From: CAZVBV01 sp964513975
GTDB taxonomy: Bacteria > Patescibacteriota > Gracilibacteria > UBA4473
Length of the DNA: 14,763 nucleotides
Direction: 5' to 3'
Assembly (NCBI GenBank): GCA_964513975.1
Contig: CAZEON010000029.1
Location: 1-14,763 of the forward strand
The notes beneath the pieces were generated by a model, which was not told the origin of the DNA, searched no databases, and worked only from the letters and a program-made list of their open reading frames with translations. Of this stretch, positions 1-5,904 are shown one piece after another (position 1 is the stretch's first letter; each line of letters opens with the position of its first letter). The position numbers were made by a program, and so were the translations under genes.

Positions 1-17
1 TATAACCTTCAATATTC

Positions 18-42
18 CCACCGGCTTAGCCGGTGGTTTATT
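18..42 (+). terminator. Intrinsic terminator of a gene upstream of the window
   Basis: A perfect 8-bp stem (CCACCGGC at 18-25, GCCGGTGG at 29-36) with a 3-base loop is followed by TTTATT. The T-rich side lies only on the plus strand, so it probably ends a plus-strand gene to the left of the window. Confidence 0.65.
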
Positions 43-64
43 GTGGATTAATTAACTATAAATT

Positions 65-346
65 ATGAAAAATTCAGTACGCACTTTCTCTTTGATTTCT
101 AAATGGGGTGTTCCTATCGTTATCGGAATAATCATTGTATTGCTTCTTTTTACATGTTTTATTGGAGGGCTTGACCTTACGGTCAGCTCCCTGAATGCCA
201 TAGCGAAAGACGTTTCCGTAATGAAGGCAATCGAAAATCCAACATGTCTTCTCATTGGACTTGGATTACTTGCAGCAGGAACAATCCTGGTCGTTATTAT
301 GAATCAATCCCCTCCCGAGAAGGATCATCTCCATGAGAGGGGGTAA
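65..346 (+). CDS. Small two-helix membrane protein, unknown function
   Basis: I do not recognise this 93-residue protein. It has a short basic N-terminus (residues 1-14), a strongly hydrophobic segment at about 15-36, a polar stretch at about 37-60 that may form an amphipathic helix, a second hydrophobic segment at about 61-79, and a charged, His-containing tail. It is therefore probably an integral membrane protein with two helices and both ends in the cytoplasm (positive-inside rule, inferred). The ATG at 65 is the only reasonable start; no Shine-Dalgarno sequence is visible before it. It lies alone between a terminator at 18-42 and one at 393-425, so it is a single-gene transcription unit. 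The hydrophobic pattern and clean terminator support a real gene. Nothing in the sequence points to a specific role. Confidence 0.7.
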   Translation: MKNSVRTFSLISKWGVPIVIGIIIVLLLFTCFIGGLDLTVSSLNAIAKDVSVMKAIENPTCLLIGLGLLAAGTILVVIMNQSPPEKDHLHERG

Positions 347-392
347 TCGTTGCGAACATTGATCTCACAATCTGTCGATTTTCGATAGAGGG

Positions 393-425
393 AAACCCTG
401 ATAAATAAGTTTATCAGGGTTTTTT
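393..425 (+). terminator. Strong intrinsic terminator of the small membrane protein gene
   Basis: A perfect 13-bp stem (393-405 with 410-422, arms AAACCCTGATAAA and TTTATCAGGGTTT) closes a TAAG loop, and the T-run continues to 425. It lies 47 bases after the stop codon at 346. Confidence 0.9.
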
Positions 426-563
426 AAGTGTTGCCTGCGTTGTATTTTTCATCGTAGAATTGGTTGTTCGTCTTTTGGGTTTTCGAGGGGACTCCTCTGA
501 GGCGACGTGCAAAGAGATATCCGAGTTCGAACTTAAAAATATTTCAAATTCCAAAAAATGACC

Positions 564-666
564 CCTCATTCCCGCGGAGGCGGGAACCCAGTCTATGAAA
601 AATTCCTTTTCCCTCTTTCAATAGAACTCCTTAATTGACTGGGTTCCCCTCTACAGGGGAATGAGG
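564..666. repeat. Nested inverted repeat, copy 1 (MITE/REP-like)
   Basis: A 30-base left arm (564-593) and a 30-base right arm (637-666) are inverted copies matching at about 25 of 30 bases, with a 43-base spacer. Each arm also folds on itself: CCCGC-ggag-GCGGG at 571-584 and CCCCT-ctac-AGGGG at 646-659. The arms share an ACCCAGTC/GACTGGGT inner edge and a CTCATTCCC/GGGAATGAG outer edge. A run of seven Ts follows at 671-677, so it could also stop transcription. Related elements lie at 2588-2703 and 12260-12394. Confidence 0.8.
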
Positions 667-784
667 GATGTTTTTTTATTACTCATGGCTCCGGAGCCGA
701 CCAAAAAACCTCACAGAGAGAGCTCACTTCACCAGATACCCCGACACTCTCCTAGATTTGTTTTTTAAGAAAAATCGTTAACCT

Positions 785-808
785 AAAAAGCCCCCGTACA
801 GGAGCTTT
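785..808 (-). terminator. Minus-strand terminator-like hairpin with no gene before it
   Basis: Read on the minus strand, AAAGCTCC (808-801) pairs with GGGGCTTT (794-787), including one G-U pair, and a T-run continues to 785. On the plus strand the tail is poor. No minus-strand gene is seen at 809-1065, so it may be a relic or serve a small RNA. Confidence 0.35.
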
Positions 809-1012
809 ACTTCACCAGCATGCCGTGCTTTCCTAAGTCGATTTTTCCTCGAATTTTCGAGGTGGGTTCCTTCGCATTAATTCCACGGAATCAACAATTT
901 AGGTCCCAGTTATCTATGATTAGGAGAAAAAGATTCAGAAAGAACACGTACACTCCAGTTCCCTTCCTTTGTATTCCGAACACATATTTTGGTCAAGAAA
1001 GTTGGGTAGCGA

Positions 1013-1068
1013 AAAAGTTGAAAAGTTGAAAAGTATAAAAGCTTAAAAGAGGAAGAGTTGAAAAGATG
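1013..1068 (+). repeat. Octamer array (seven 8-bp AAAAGNNN units), left flank of the four-helix gene
   Basis: The stretch divides exactly into seven 8-bp units: AAAAGTTG twice, then AAAAGTAT, AAAAGCTT, AAAAGAGG, AAGAGTTG and AAAAGATG. The last unit contains the first possible ATG of the four-helix gene (1066). An array of the same period on the opposite strand starts at that gene's stop codon (1429-1468). Confidence 0.85.
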
Positions 1069-1092
1069 CCCTTTGTAAGTACAGTGCAAATG

Positions 1093-1431
1093 ATGAAATT
1101 TCGTGATCTAAAAATCTGGCAAAAAGGTATTGAAATTGTAAAAAATTGCTATGTCCTGACTGCAAATTTTCCTGAGTCTGAAAAGTTTGGACTTGTTTCG
1201 CAAATGAGACGATCTGCCGTATCAATCCCTTCTAATATTGCCGAAGGAAATGGACGAGAAACCGATAAAGAGTTTCTTCGCTTCTTATATATTGCGCGCG
1301 GATCCTTAGCTGAATTAGACACCCAACAAGTCTTAGCAAAAGAACTTGGATTTGGAAAATCTGAAGAACCCGCCACACAAATAGAGGAAATGTATAAAAT
1401 GCTCCACACATTTATGCAACGTCTTCAATAG
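1093..1431 (+). CDS. Four-helix-bundle protein, 23S rRNA intervening-sequence (S23) / bAvd-like family
   Basis: This 112-residue protein has the hallmark pattern of the four-helix-bundle family (TIGR02436-type): a FRDLKIWQKG opening, the conserved block LVSQMRRSAVSIPSNIAEG around residues 34-52, and a following helix with EFLRFLYIARGSLAEL. Family members are encoded in intervening sequences of 23S rRNA genes, free-standing in many genomes, and as accessory proteins of diversity-generating retroelements; the fold forms basic pentamers that bind nucleic acid. No reverse transcriptase is nearby. I chose the ATG at 1093 because family members begin close to FRDLKIW; an in-frame ATG at 1066 has a GAGG-like site upstream and would add nine unconserved residues. 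The gene is placed exactly between two inverted octamer arrays, which suggests it moves as a unit. It ends 42 bases before ychF. Confidence 0.9.
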   Translation: MKFRDLKIWQKGIEIVKNCYVLTANFPESEKFGLVSQMRRSAVSIPSNIAEGNGRETDKEFLRFLYIARGSLAELDTQQVLAKELGFGKSEEPATQIEEMYKMLHTFMQRLQ

Positions 1432-1468
1432 CTTTTTAGCTTTTAGGCTCTTAAACTTTTAAACTGTC
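1429..1468 (-). repeat. Octamer array, right flank of the four-helix gene, inverted relative to the left array
   Basis: From the stop codon TAG (1429) onward the plus strand reads TAGCTTTT twice, then AGGCTCTT, AAACTTTT and AAACTGTC, five units of 8 bp. On the minus strand these are AAAAGNNN-like units, the same pattern and period as 1013-1068. In RNA the two arrays could pair, for example AAAAGCTTAAAAG at 1033-1045 with CTTTTTAGCTTTT at 1432-1444 (12 of 13). Confidence 0.8.
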
Positions 1469-1473
1469 TTCAC

Positions 1474-2568
1474 ATGAATTTAAAGATTGGAATTGTCGGC
1501 CTCCCAAACGTTGGAAAATCTACACTGTTTAATGCGCTTACGAAAGCCAACAATGCAGCTGCTGAGAATTTCCCTTTCTGCACTATCGATCCAAACATAG
1601 GAATCGTCGAAGTTCCTGACGAACGTATCGAAAAAATTACAAAGATTGTAGAACCTCTGAAGACAATCCGGTCAGCGGTAGAATTTGTAGATATCGCTGG
1701 ACTCGTAAAAGGTGCCTCAAAGGGCGAAGGTCTCGGGAATCAGTTCCTCTCACACATCCGTGAATGTAACGCGATCTGCCACGTGCTGAGAGCGTTTCAG
1801 GATGACGATGTGCACCATGTTGACGGGGTCGTTGATCCATCGAGTGATTGGGAAGTAATTCTGACGGAATTGGTTCTTGCCGATTTACAAAGTGTCGACA
1901 AGCAACTCGACAACGTCAGTAAAAAAGCACGAAGCGGAGACAAAGAAGCGAAAATCGATCTTTGTATTCTTGAACAAGTAAAAGTTGCTCTTGAAGACGA
2001 GAGGCTTGCAAGCTCGCTTGATTTTTCCGAAGAAGAGCAACTAGCCGTCAAACGGTTTTGTCTGCTTACCATGAAGCCATTCCTTATTGTTGCCAACGTA
2101 GCCGAGGGACAATTTGCAGAGTTTGATGAAAAGAAATTTCGAGCCAAGATTAACGCCGATCCGGCTATTCCGATTATTCCCGTCTGTGCGAAGATCGAGG
2201 CCGAACTCATCGATCTTTCTGATGAAGAAGCACGAGAATTTTTATCAGAAATTGGAGCCACTAAATCAGGATTGGAAAACTTGGTACAAACCAGTTTCGA
2301 TCTTTTGGGACTGCAAAGCTACTTCACTGCTGGTCCGCAAGAAGTGCGTGCATGGACGATCAAACAAGGCTCAACCGCTCCTCAAGCCGCTGGAGAGATT
2401 CATACCGACTTTGAAAAAGGATTTATTAAAGCTGATACAATTGCATACAAGGATTTCATTGCGAATAACGGAGAAGCAGGTGCCAAAGAAGCCGGAAAAC
2501 TAAGAATGGAAGGACGTGATTACATCGTCAAAGATGGCGACGTGATGCACTTTAAGTTTAATGTGTAG
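1474..2568 (+). CDS. ychF: Ribosome-binding ATPase/GTPase YchF (Obg-related, OLA1 family)
   Basis: The 364-residue length and motif order match YchF throughout. The P-loop GLPNVGKST is at residues 9-17, the conserved NFPFCTIDPN block at 32-41, switch II DIAGLVKGAS at 73-82, and the family-specific G4 motif NVAE (not NKxD) at 208-211, which explains why YchF/OLA1 proteins prefer ATP. Residues about 140-200 form the helical coiled-coil insertion, and the C-terminal TGS domain runs from about 281 to 364 (FTAGPQEVRAWTI onward). YchF binds ribosomes and is tied to translation and oxidative-stress responses. The ATG at 1474 gives the canonical start; no Shine-Dalgarno sequence is seen. The start lies only 5 bases past the octamer array, so the four-helix element may have replaced or carried the upstream control region. 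It converges on xth across a repeat. Confidence 0.97.
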   Translation: MNLKIGIVGLPNVGKSTLFNALTKANNAAAENFPFCTIDPNIGIVEVPDERIEKITKIVEPLKTIRSAVEFVDIAGLVKGASKGEGLGNQFLSHIRECNAICHVLRAFQDDDVHHVDGVVDPSSDWEVILTELVLADLQSVDKQLDNVSKKARSGDKEAKIDLCILEQVKVALEDERLASSLDFSEEEQLAVKRFCLLTMKPFLIVANVAEGQFAEFDEKKFRAKINADPAIPIIPVCAKIEAELIDLSDEEAREFLSEIGATKSGLENLVQTSFDLLGLQSYFTAGPQEVRAWTIKQGSTAPQAAGEIHTDFEKGFIKADTIAYKDFIANNGEAGAKEAGKLRMEGRDYIVKDGDVMHFKFNV

Positions 2569-2587
2569 CATCTTAAAAAACTCTATT

Positions 2588-2703
2588 GTCATCCCCGTGT
2601 AGACGGGGACCCAGAACTTTCAAAGTGAAAAAACTGTGCTAACTTTTGTTAGTGCTCATGTCATAGAATAGAAGTTCTAGATTCCCTCCTTCAAGGAAAT
2701 GAC
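2588..2703. repeat. Nested inverted repeat, copy 2, between convergent ychF and xth
   Basis: The left arm (2588-2617) begins GTCATCCCCGT and contains the perfect hairpin CCCCGT-gtag-ACGGGG (2593-2608), then ACCCAGAAC. The right arm (2674-2703) begins GTTCTAGATTCC and ends GAAATGAC; it matches the inverted left arm at about two thirds of positions, so it is the most decayed of the three copies. It fills nearly the whole gap between the two stop codons and may serve both genes as a transcription stop. Confidence 0.7.
2628..2652 (-). terminator. Possible weak terminator of xth
   Basis: On the minus strand a 5-bp stem CTAAC-aaaa-GTTAG (2652-2639) is followed, after five bases, by six Ts (2633-2628). 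The stem is short and the gap is long, so this is tentative. Confidence 0.3.
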
Positions 2704-2709
2704 GGGATA

Positions 2710-3498
2710 CTACTTATCTATTTCCAACACCACCGGACAATGATCGCTCCCCATTTGCTCGGTATAATATTCAATATTTTTTACTTTCCCAAGCAACGCC
2801 TCATCAACAAAGAAATAATCAATCCTCCATCCGACATTTCGCAATCGTGCTCTCGTAATCACATGCCACCACGAGTACACATTTCCAACCCCGGGGTTGA
2901 ATTCCCTCCACACATCAATCCATCCATCTGCAATCCATTTACTCAGACACGCTCGTTCCTGTGGGTGAAACCCAATCTTGCCCTCATTATCTTTGGGACG
3001 CGCTAGATCAATTTCCTCGTGCGCACAATTCACGTCTCCAGTGAAGATAACCTGCCTGCCTTCTTTGCGAAGAGCGTTCACATAGGTTAAGAATTTATCG
3101 TAAAACACCAATTTTCCATCCCATGCTTCCTCTGACTTTCCCCCATTCGGGAAATACACTCCGAGTATTGCAAGATTCCCAAGGTCGATACAAACAATGC
3201 GCCCTTCCGTATCTTCAAATCCCGGCATCCCTGTCGTCACTTGTGATCTCGTAATCTTGTCATCTTGTAATCTTTTCCTCACCCAAATCGCCGTCCCCGC
3301 ATATCCCGGCTTCTCTGCTGAGTGATAAAACTGCTGGTAGTCTGCGTATTTTTCAATCAATGGTTGCACCTGTTCTTCTTTGCATTTCGTTTCTTGGATG
3401 AGAAACACATCGGGATTATGGTTTTTCAAAAACGCCTCCAGGTCGCCCTTGCGCTCCACTGCTCTGATTCCATTTACGTTCCAAGAGATGATTTTCAT
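2710..3498 (-). CDS. xth: Exodeoxyribonuclease III (AP endonuclease, Xth/ExoA family)
   Basis: The 262-residue protein carries the complete endonuclease/exonuclease/phosphatase active site: N7 in MKIISWNVNGIRA, E36 in QETK, Y115 in VYFPNG, D155 and N157 in GDVNCAH, D227 in WRIDYFF, and D252/H253 in GSDHCPV. It would cleave DNA 5' of abasic sites and remove 3' blocks in base-excision repair. The ATG at 3498 is the family start, and its ATGA overlaps the TGA of the preceding Cys-rich gene, implying coupled translation; an in-frame extension to 3549 is not conserved. One oddity is that residues about 75-86, a surface loop between AIWVR and the PGFEDTEGR segment, are encoded by four tandem 8-bp units. 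A 14-codon remnant of a second xth start lies at 5098-5139. No catalytic residue is affected. Confidence 0.96.
   Translation of the reverse strand: MKIISWNVNGIRAVERKGDLEAFLKNHNPDVFLIQETKCKEEQVQPLIEKYADYQQFYHSAEKPGYAGTAIWVRKRLQDDKITRSQVTTGMPGFEDTEGRIVCIDLGNLAILGVYFPNGGKSEEAWDGKLVFYDKFLTYVNALRKEGRQVIFTGDVNCAHEEIDLARPKDNEGKIGFHPQERACLSKWIADGWIDVWREFNPGVGNVYSWWHVITRARLRNVGWRIDYFFVDEALLGKVKNIEYYTEQMGSDHCPVVLEIDK
3240..3271 (-). repeat. 8-bp tandem array inside the xth coding sequence
   Basis: On the minus strand the sequence reads as four consecutive octamers of AAGATTAC type: ATTACAAG, ATGACAAG, ATTACGAG and ATCACAAG in this register. The unit is not a multiple of three, so the protein over it (DDKITRSQ region, residues about 76-86 of ExoIII) is not itself repetitive. 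The reading frame stays intact through it. Confidence 0.8.
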
Positions 3499-5036
3499 GT
3501 GTGATAGGGGAGAGTTTTTTTCAAAGCAAACCGTCGAGCATGTCGACACTCAGGACACTGCCCTGGCACTGGAATTGCGTGTTTCTGGTAAAAAGAAAGT
3601 TCGTAATCGGTTACCTTGTAGTTTCTTCCGCACTTCTCACAGGCGAGAATTTCCTTGAGAATTGATTCGTCCACCTCTGAAACTTTCTGGGGAACGACAA
3701 ATTCTTGTTTCTTAAATTCTTTTGGATCTTCCTCCATCCATCGCCATCCAAATTTTTGAGCAAACTCTTTTGTAATCGGGAAATACTCCTGCGCAATCGT
3801 TTCGTTATAGGCAAACAGCGACATCTCGATAGGGAAGAATTCACCCCATTCGCCTGACTTTTTCATGTGATCGAGAATTTTTTCTTTCAGGACTTCGTAC
3901 TCCTCCTGCGAATACTGTTTGTTAAAGATGCAGAATTTTTTGTTCTGAACCCCGATACATCCGAGCAAATTTTCACAGGATCGACTAAACATCGAATAAT
4001 CGACGTCTCGCGAATAGGTTACCCGTACACAGAATTTGGAATTATAACTCGCCGAAGTCGAGGTGGCATTATAAATCAACTCACTGTCCCGTCCTCCGGA
4101 ATAACAATCCATTCCGTCCGAATATTTCATGATGTTAAACAGGTATCGACAGTCTACCGCTTCGCGAACCTCGTAGCACTCGTGGCAGTTTTTTGAATTC
4201 ACAATTCCCTTCCCCGTACAATCTTCTGACTTAATAATATCTGACTTCGTGCTGGGGTTTTCTTTTTTTAATTTTTCAAAAGCATCAATCGCCTGCTTCC
4301 TTGTCGTTCGATCACCAAGATCAAATGCCTTCAGTTTTTCTTTATATTCCTCCCGAGACAGTTGTTTGTTGAGAAAATAAAATTCTTTTTTATCCAAATT
4401 CGTACTCAACATACAGTTTGTACATCCACGACAGTTGCTCAGAAACGCTGACTGTGAGCACCGTTCGCAGTATTCCAAGAACTGTGAATCGTAACACGTC
4501 ACGCATTCCACACATTCGTACAAAAATTCACAATTCTCCACCACCTGTAGGCAATCCACACAGGCCGACGACTTGTTTCCTCTGTACGTGTACAACATAT
4601 CCGAAGATTTGTGCGTCCGAGAGCAGAGATAGCAGTTCTTGCTGTCACTCATGTCCGAGTTGTATTCGCAGTTCTCTGAGTGCTCTACCCGCAGGGAAGG
4701 AAGAGGTATGGAGTAGAGCAGATCGCGAAAGTTTTCAAAAAAACTTTTCGTAAAATCAAAATCACACCCGTATTCCAAGGGATCAAATTCCGGAGAAAAC
4801 CAGTGATTTTTCTCACACACTTTTGCAGGACTTTCTTTGGAAAACATAGACACAATCTTCTTTCCCGTTACGTCACACTTCCGATGGTAAAGTTTTCGTT
4901 CATTTCTCCACGCCATTAAATGCGCCATCCTGCATGACGGGCAATGCTGGGGCTCAGGAACGTCCATCTTTTTATAAAAATCCTTATCGCTGTCAAAAAT
5001 CTTAAATTCGTCTTTGCAGAGAGTACATTTTTTCAT
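3495..5036 (-). CDS. Cys-rich two-module protein with N- and C-terminal zinc ribbons (zf-trcl-like), paralog A
   Basis: No function is established for this family that I know of. The 513-residue protein opens with a zinc ribbon of the probable zf_Tbcl type, CTLC-x24-CPSC (C4, C7, C32, C35), and ends with a second copy, CEKC-x24-CPEC (C466, C469, C494, C497). A conserved block WRNERKLYHRKCDVTGKKIVS follows the first ribbon (residues about 43-63). The middle is built of Cys-rich repeats (NCYLC, ACVDC, NCEFLYECVEC, NCRGCTNC) and occurs as two modules, each closing with an FxxxNKQxSxEEY motif (about 219-231 and again before the GEWGEFFP segment). It is probably soluble and metal-binding. The ATG at 5036 puts MKKCTLC at the N-terminus; an in-frame ATG at 5114 lies in unrelated xth-remnant DNA. 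Its TGA overlaps the xth ATG. A paralog lies at 7951-9606. Confidence 0.88.
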   Translation of the reverse strand: MKKCTLCKDEFKIFDSDKDFYKKMDVPEPQHCPSCRMAHLMAWRNERKLYHRKCDVTGKKIVSMFSKESPAKVCEKNHWFSPEFDPLEYGCDFDFTKSFFENFRDLLYSIPLPSLRVEHSENCEYNSDMSDSKNCYLCSRTHKSSDMLYTYRGNKSSACVDCLQVVENCEFLYECVECVTCYDSQFLEYCERCSQSAFLSNCRGCTNCMLSTNLDKKEFYFLNKQLSREEYKEKLKAFDLGDRTTRKQAIDAFEKLKKENPSTKSDIIKSEDCTGKGIVNSKNCHECYEVREAVDCRYLFNIMKYSDGMDCYSGGRDSELIYNATSTSASYNSKFCVRVTYSRDVDYSMFSRSCENLLGCIGVQNKKFCIFNKQYSQEEYEVLKEKILDHMKKSGEWGEFFPIEMSLFAYNETIAQEYFPITKEFAQKFGWRWMEEDPKEFKKQEFVVPQKVSEVDESILKEILACEKCGRNYKVTDYELSFYQKHAIPVPGQCPECRHARRFALKKTLPYHT

Positions 5037-5070
5037 CGGCAGAATAATACCACAATTTTCAACCCCCCTC

Positions 5071-5088
5071 CCGTCATTCTCCCCCCCG
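5071..5088. repeat. Half-arm remnant of the GTCATTC repeat at a recombination junction
   Basis: The plus strand has GTCATTCTCCCCCCC at 5073-5087, which resembles the outer edge of the inverted repeats at 564-666 and 12260-12394. A second C-run lies at 5063-5068. No opposite arm is present. It sits between the xth remnant and the start of the Cys-rich gene. Confidence 0.4.
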
Positions 5089-5097
5089 ATCAATTCC

Positions 5098-5139
5098 CAC
5101 GGCACGAACCCCATTTACGATCCAAGAGATGATTTTCGT
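5098..5139 (-). pseudogene. Remnant of the first 14 codons of a second xth gene
   Basis: Read on the minus strand from 5139, the codons give TKIISWIVNGVRAV, against MKIISWNVNGIRAV at the intact xth start. The first 30 bases match the functional gene at 27 positions. Later codons differ synonymously (CGT against AGA for Arg, GCC against GCA for Ala), so this is an older or foreign xth 5' end and not a fresh duplication. The start codon is now ACG, and a TGA follows eight codons beyond the homologous part. Confidence 0.8.
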
Positions 5140-5669
5140 GTTAAAAATTTCTGAATATTGTTCGTTGTCATCCTTGCCGCCATAAAAACTTGCTCTAATT
5201 GTGCCAAAGAAACTCCTCTATCTACCGCTGTTAAGGTTTGTAAATGTATTTTATTCCTTAGCTCTCGAACCCTGTCTATTTTTTTAAATTCAGATTCTGC
5301 AAAAAACCCTGCTCTCCGACAAATCTTTATCATTTCCCCAAAATCAGTTCTTTTTGTGAGGGAAACTTTTTTTCTGCGACACCAAACTATTTCTTCATCT
5401 TCTTGTGAACAAATCTTTTTGGGATCTTTGTATATCCATTTTTCTCCAAATTCCGCCCAAAGACCTTTCTCTTTAATCAAATAGAAAAGTAACGCCTCTA
5501 TAATTGAAGCTGTCTGAAGAAGAATTGTTTTTCTAAAAAGCTCTTTTTTTTGCACTTGTTCGTGATTCACAACAAGTGCTAATTCCGCCACATGTTCAAA
5601 AATCTGCGTCAAATTTTGTCTCAAAATGGCATCCTTTATAAAAGAAAACCTGTTTTCAAAATCACTCAT
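5115..5669 (-). CDS. HEPN-like alpha-helical protein, possible toxin of a two-gene module
   Basis: The 184-residue protein is largely helical. A hydrophobic helix (TASIIEALLFYLIKEKG, residues about 53-69) is followed by a long amphipathic stretch and the motif RVRELRNKIH (R133 to H142). This resembles the Rx4-6H signature of HEPN nucleases, either R135-x6-H142 or a shortened R138-N139-x2-H142; the spacing is slightly unusual, so the family call is tentative. HEPN proteins are often RNases in toxin-antitoxin or abortive-infection systems. Its ATG overlaps the stop of the 58-residue gene before it (ATGA at 5669-5666), so translation is probably coupled. The last seven residues (RKSSLGS) are read out of frame from an xth remnant: the ancestral stop was probably the TGA that became CGA, giving an original end at NIQKFLT. 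Confidence 0.72.
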   Translation of the reverse strand: MSDFENRFSFIKDAILRQNLTQIFEHVAELALVVNHEQVQKKELFRKTILLQTASIIEALLFYLIKEKGLWAEFGEKWIYKDPKKICSQEDEEIVWCRRKKVSLTKRTDFGEMIKICRRAGFFAESEFKKIDRVRELRNKIHLQTLTAVDRGVSLAQLEQVFMAARMTTNNIQKFLTRKSSLGS

Positions 5670-5842
5670 TTTCCTTCTAACATTTTCCCCAAGGATGGAT
5701 ATCCCTGTTTTGTGAGCAATGTACTTAATTTCATGTCAGAACGAACACCAAAATCAACTCCATATTTTTTTTCAACAGTACTCACGAGTGTGCTCCCTCG
5801 TTTTTTTCGAAATGTACCAGTCTTTGTTATTGTTCTGTTCAT
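5666..5842 (-). CDS. 58-residue basic protein, possible antitoxin partner of the HEPN-like gene
   Basis: I do not recognise a named family. The protein is basic at its N-terminus (RTITKTGTFRKKRGS), then continues with VSTVEKKYGVDFGVRSDMKLSTLL and ends in a short helix, GYPSLGKMLEGK. The compact order (basic arm, short strand or turn, small helices) would suit a DNA-binding antitoxin, but this is inference. Two facts support a real gene: its TGA overlaps the ATG of the HEPN-like gene as ATGA, and it lies in the same direction only 62 bases after the cysteine desulfurase. I chose the ATG at 5842, preceded by a GAGG three bases away; an in-frame ATG at 5878 would add twelve residues with a T-rich, unconserved look. 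Confidence 0.65.
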   Translation of the reverse strand: MNRTITKTGTFRKKRGSTLVSTVEKKYGVDFGVRSDMKLSTLLTKQGYPSLGKMLEGK

Positions 5843-5904
5843 CTGCCTCGATTCTGGGGGAATACAAAAAAAATGCAAGTTCTCTTTTTCATGTTTTTTT
5901 CATT

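Larger units (their letters stand above)
427..1012. other. Gene-poor stretch with a repeat element and small palindromes
   Basis: No open frame here looks like a protein. The stretch holds the inverted repeat at 564-666, a perfect 12-bp palindrome GGCTCCGGAGCC (687-698), a terminator-like hairpin that works only on the minus strand (785-808), and two diverged copies of a short motif sharing ACTTCACCAG (720-743 and 802-825). The last two suggest a decayed gene or small RNA. No tRNA or known RNA fold was found by eye. Confidence 0.6.

Noticed and set aside
523..532. GAGTTCGAAC resembling a tRNA T-loop
   Set aside because: No acceptor stem, anticodon arm or D-arm can be formed around it.
820..1029. 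Open frame of 69 codons on the plus strand
   Set aside because: It has no recognisable motif, no start signal, and runs into the octamer array. Composition resembles intergenic DNA.
1066..1431. Four-helix gene as the accessory gene of a diversity-generating retroelement
   Set aside because: No reverse transcriptase, template repeat or variable-repeat target gene lies in the window, and ychF follows directly.
1013..1468. CRISPR-like short repeats
   Set aside because: The units are only 8 bp and contiguous, with no spacers, and no cas gene is present.
5037..5114. Longer N-terminus for Cys-rich paralog A, starting at the ATG at 5114
   Set aside because: The extra 26 residues are read out of frame from the xth remnant and the repeat half-arm. 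The conserved protein begins MKKCTLC at 5036.
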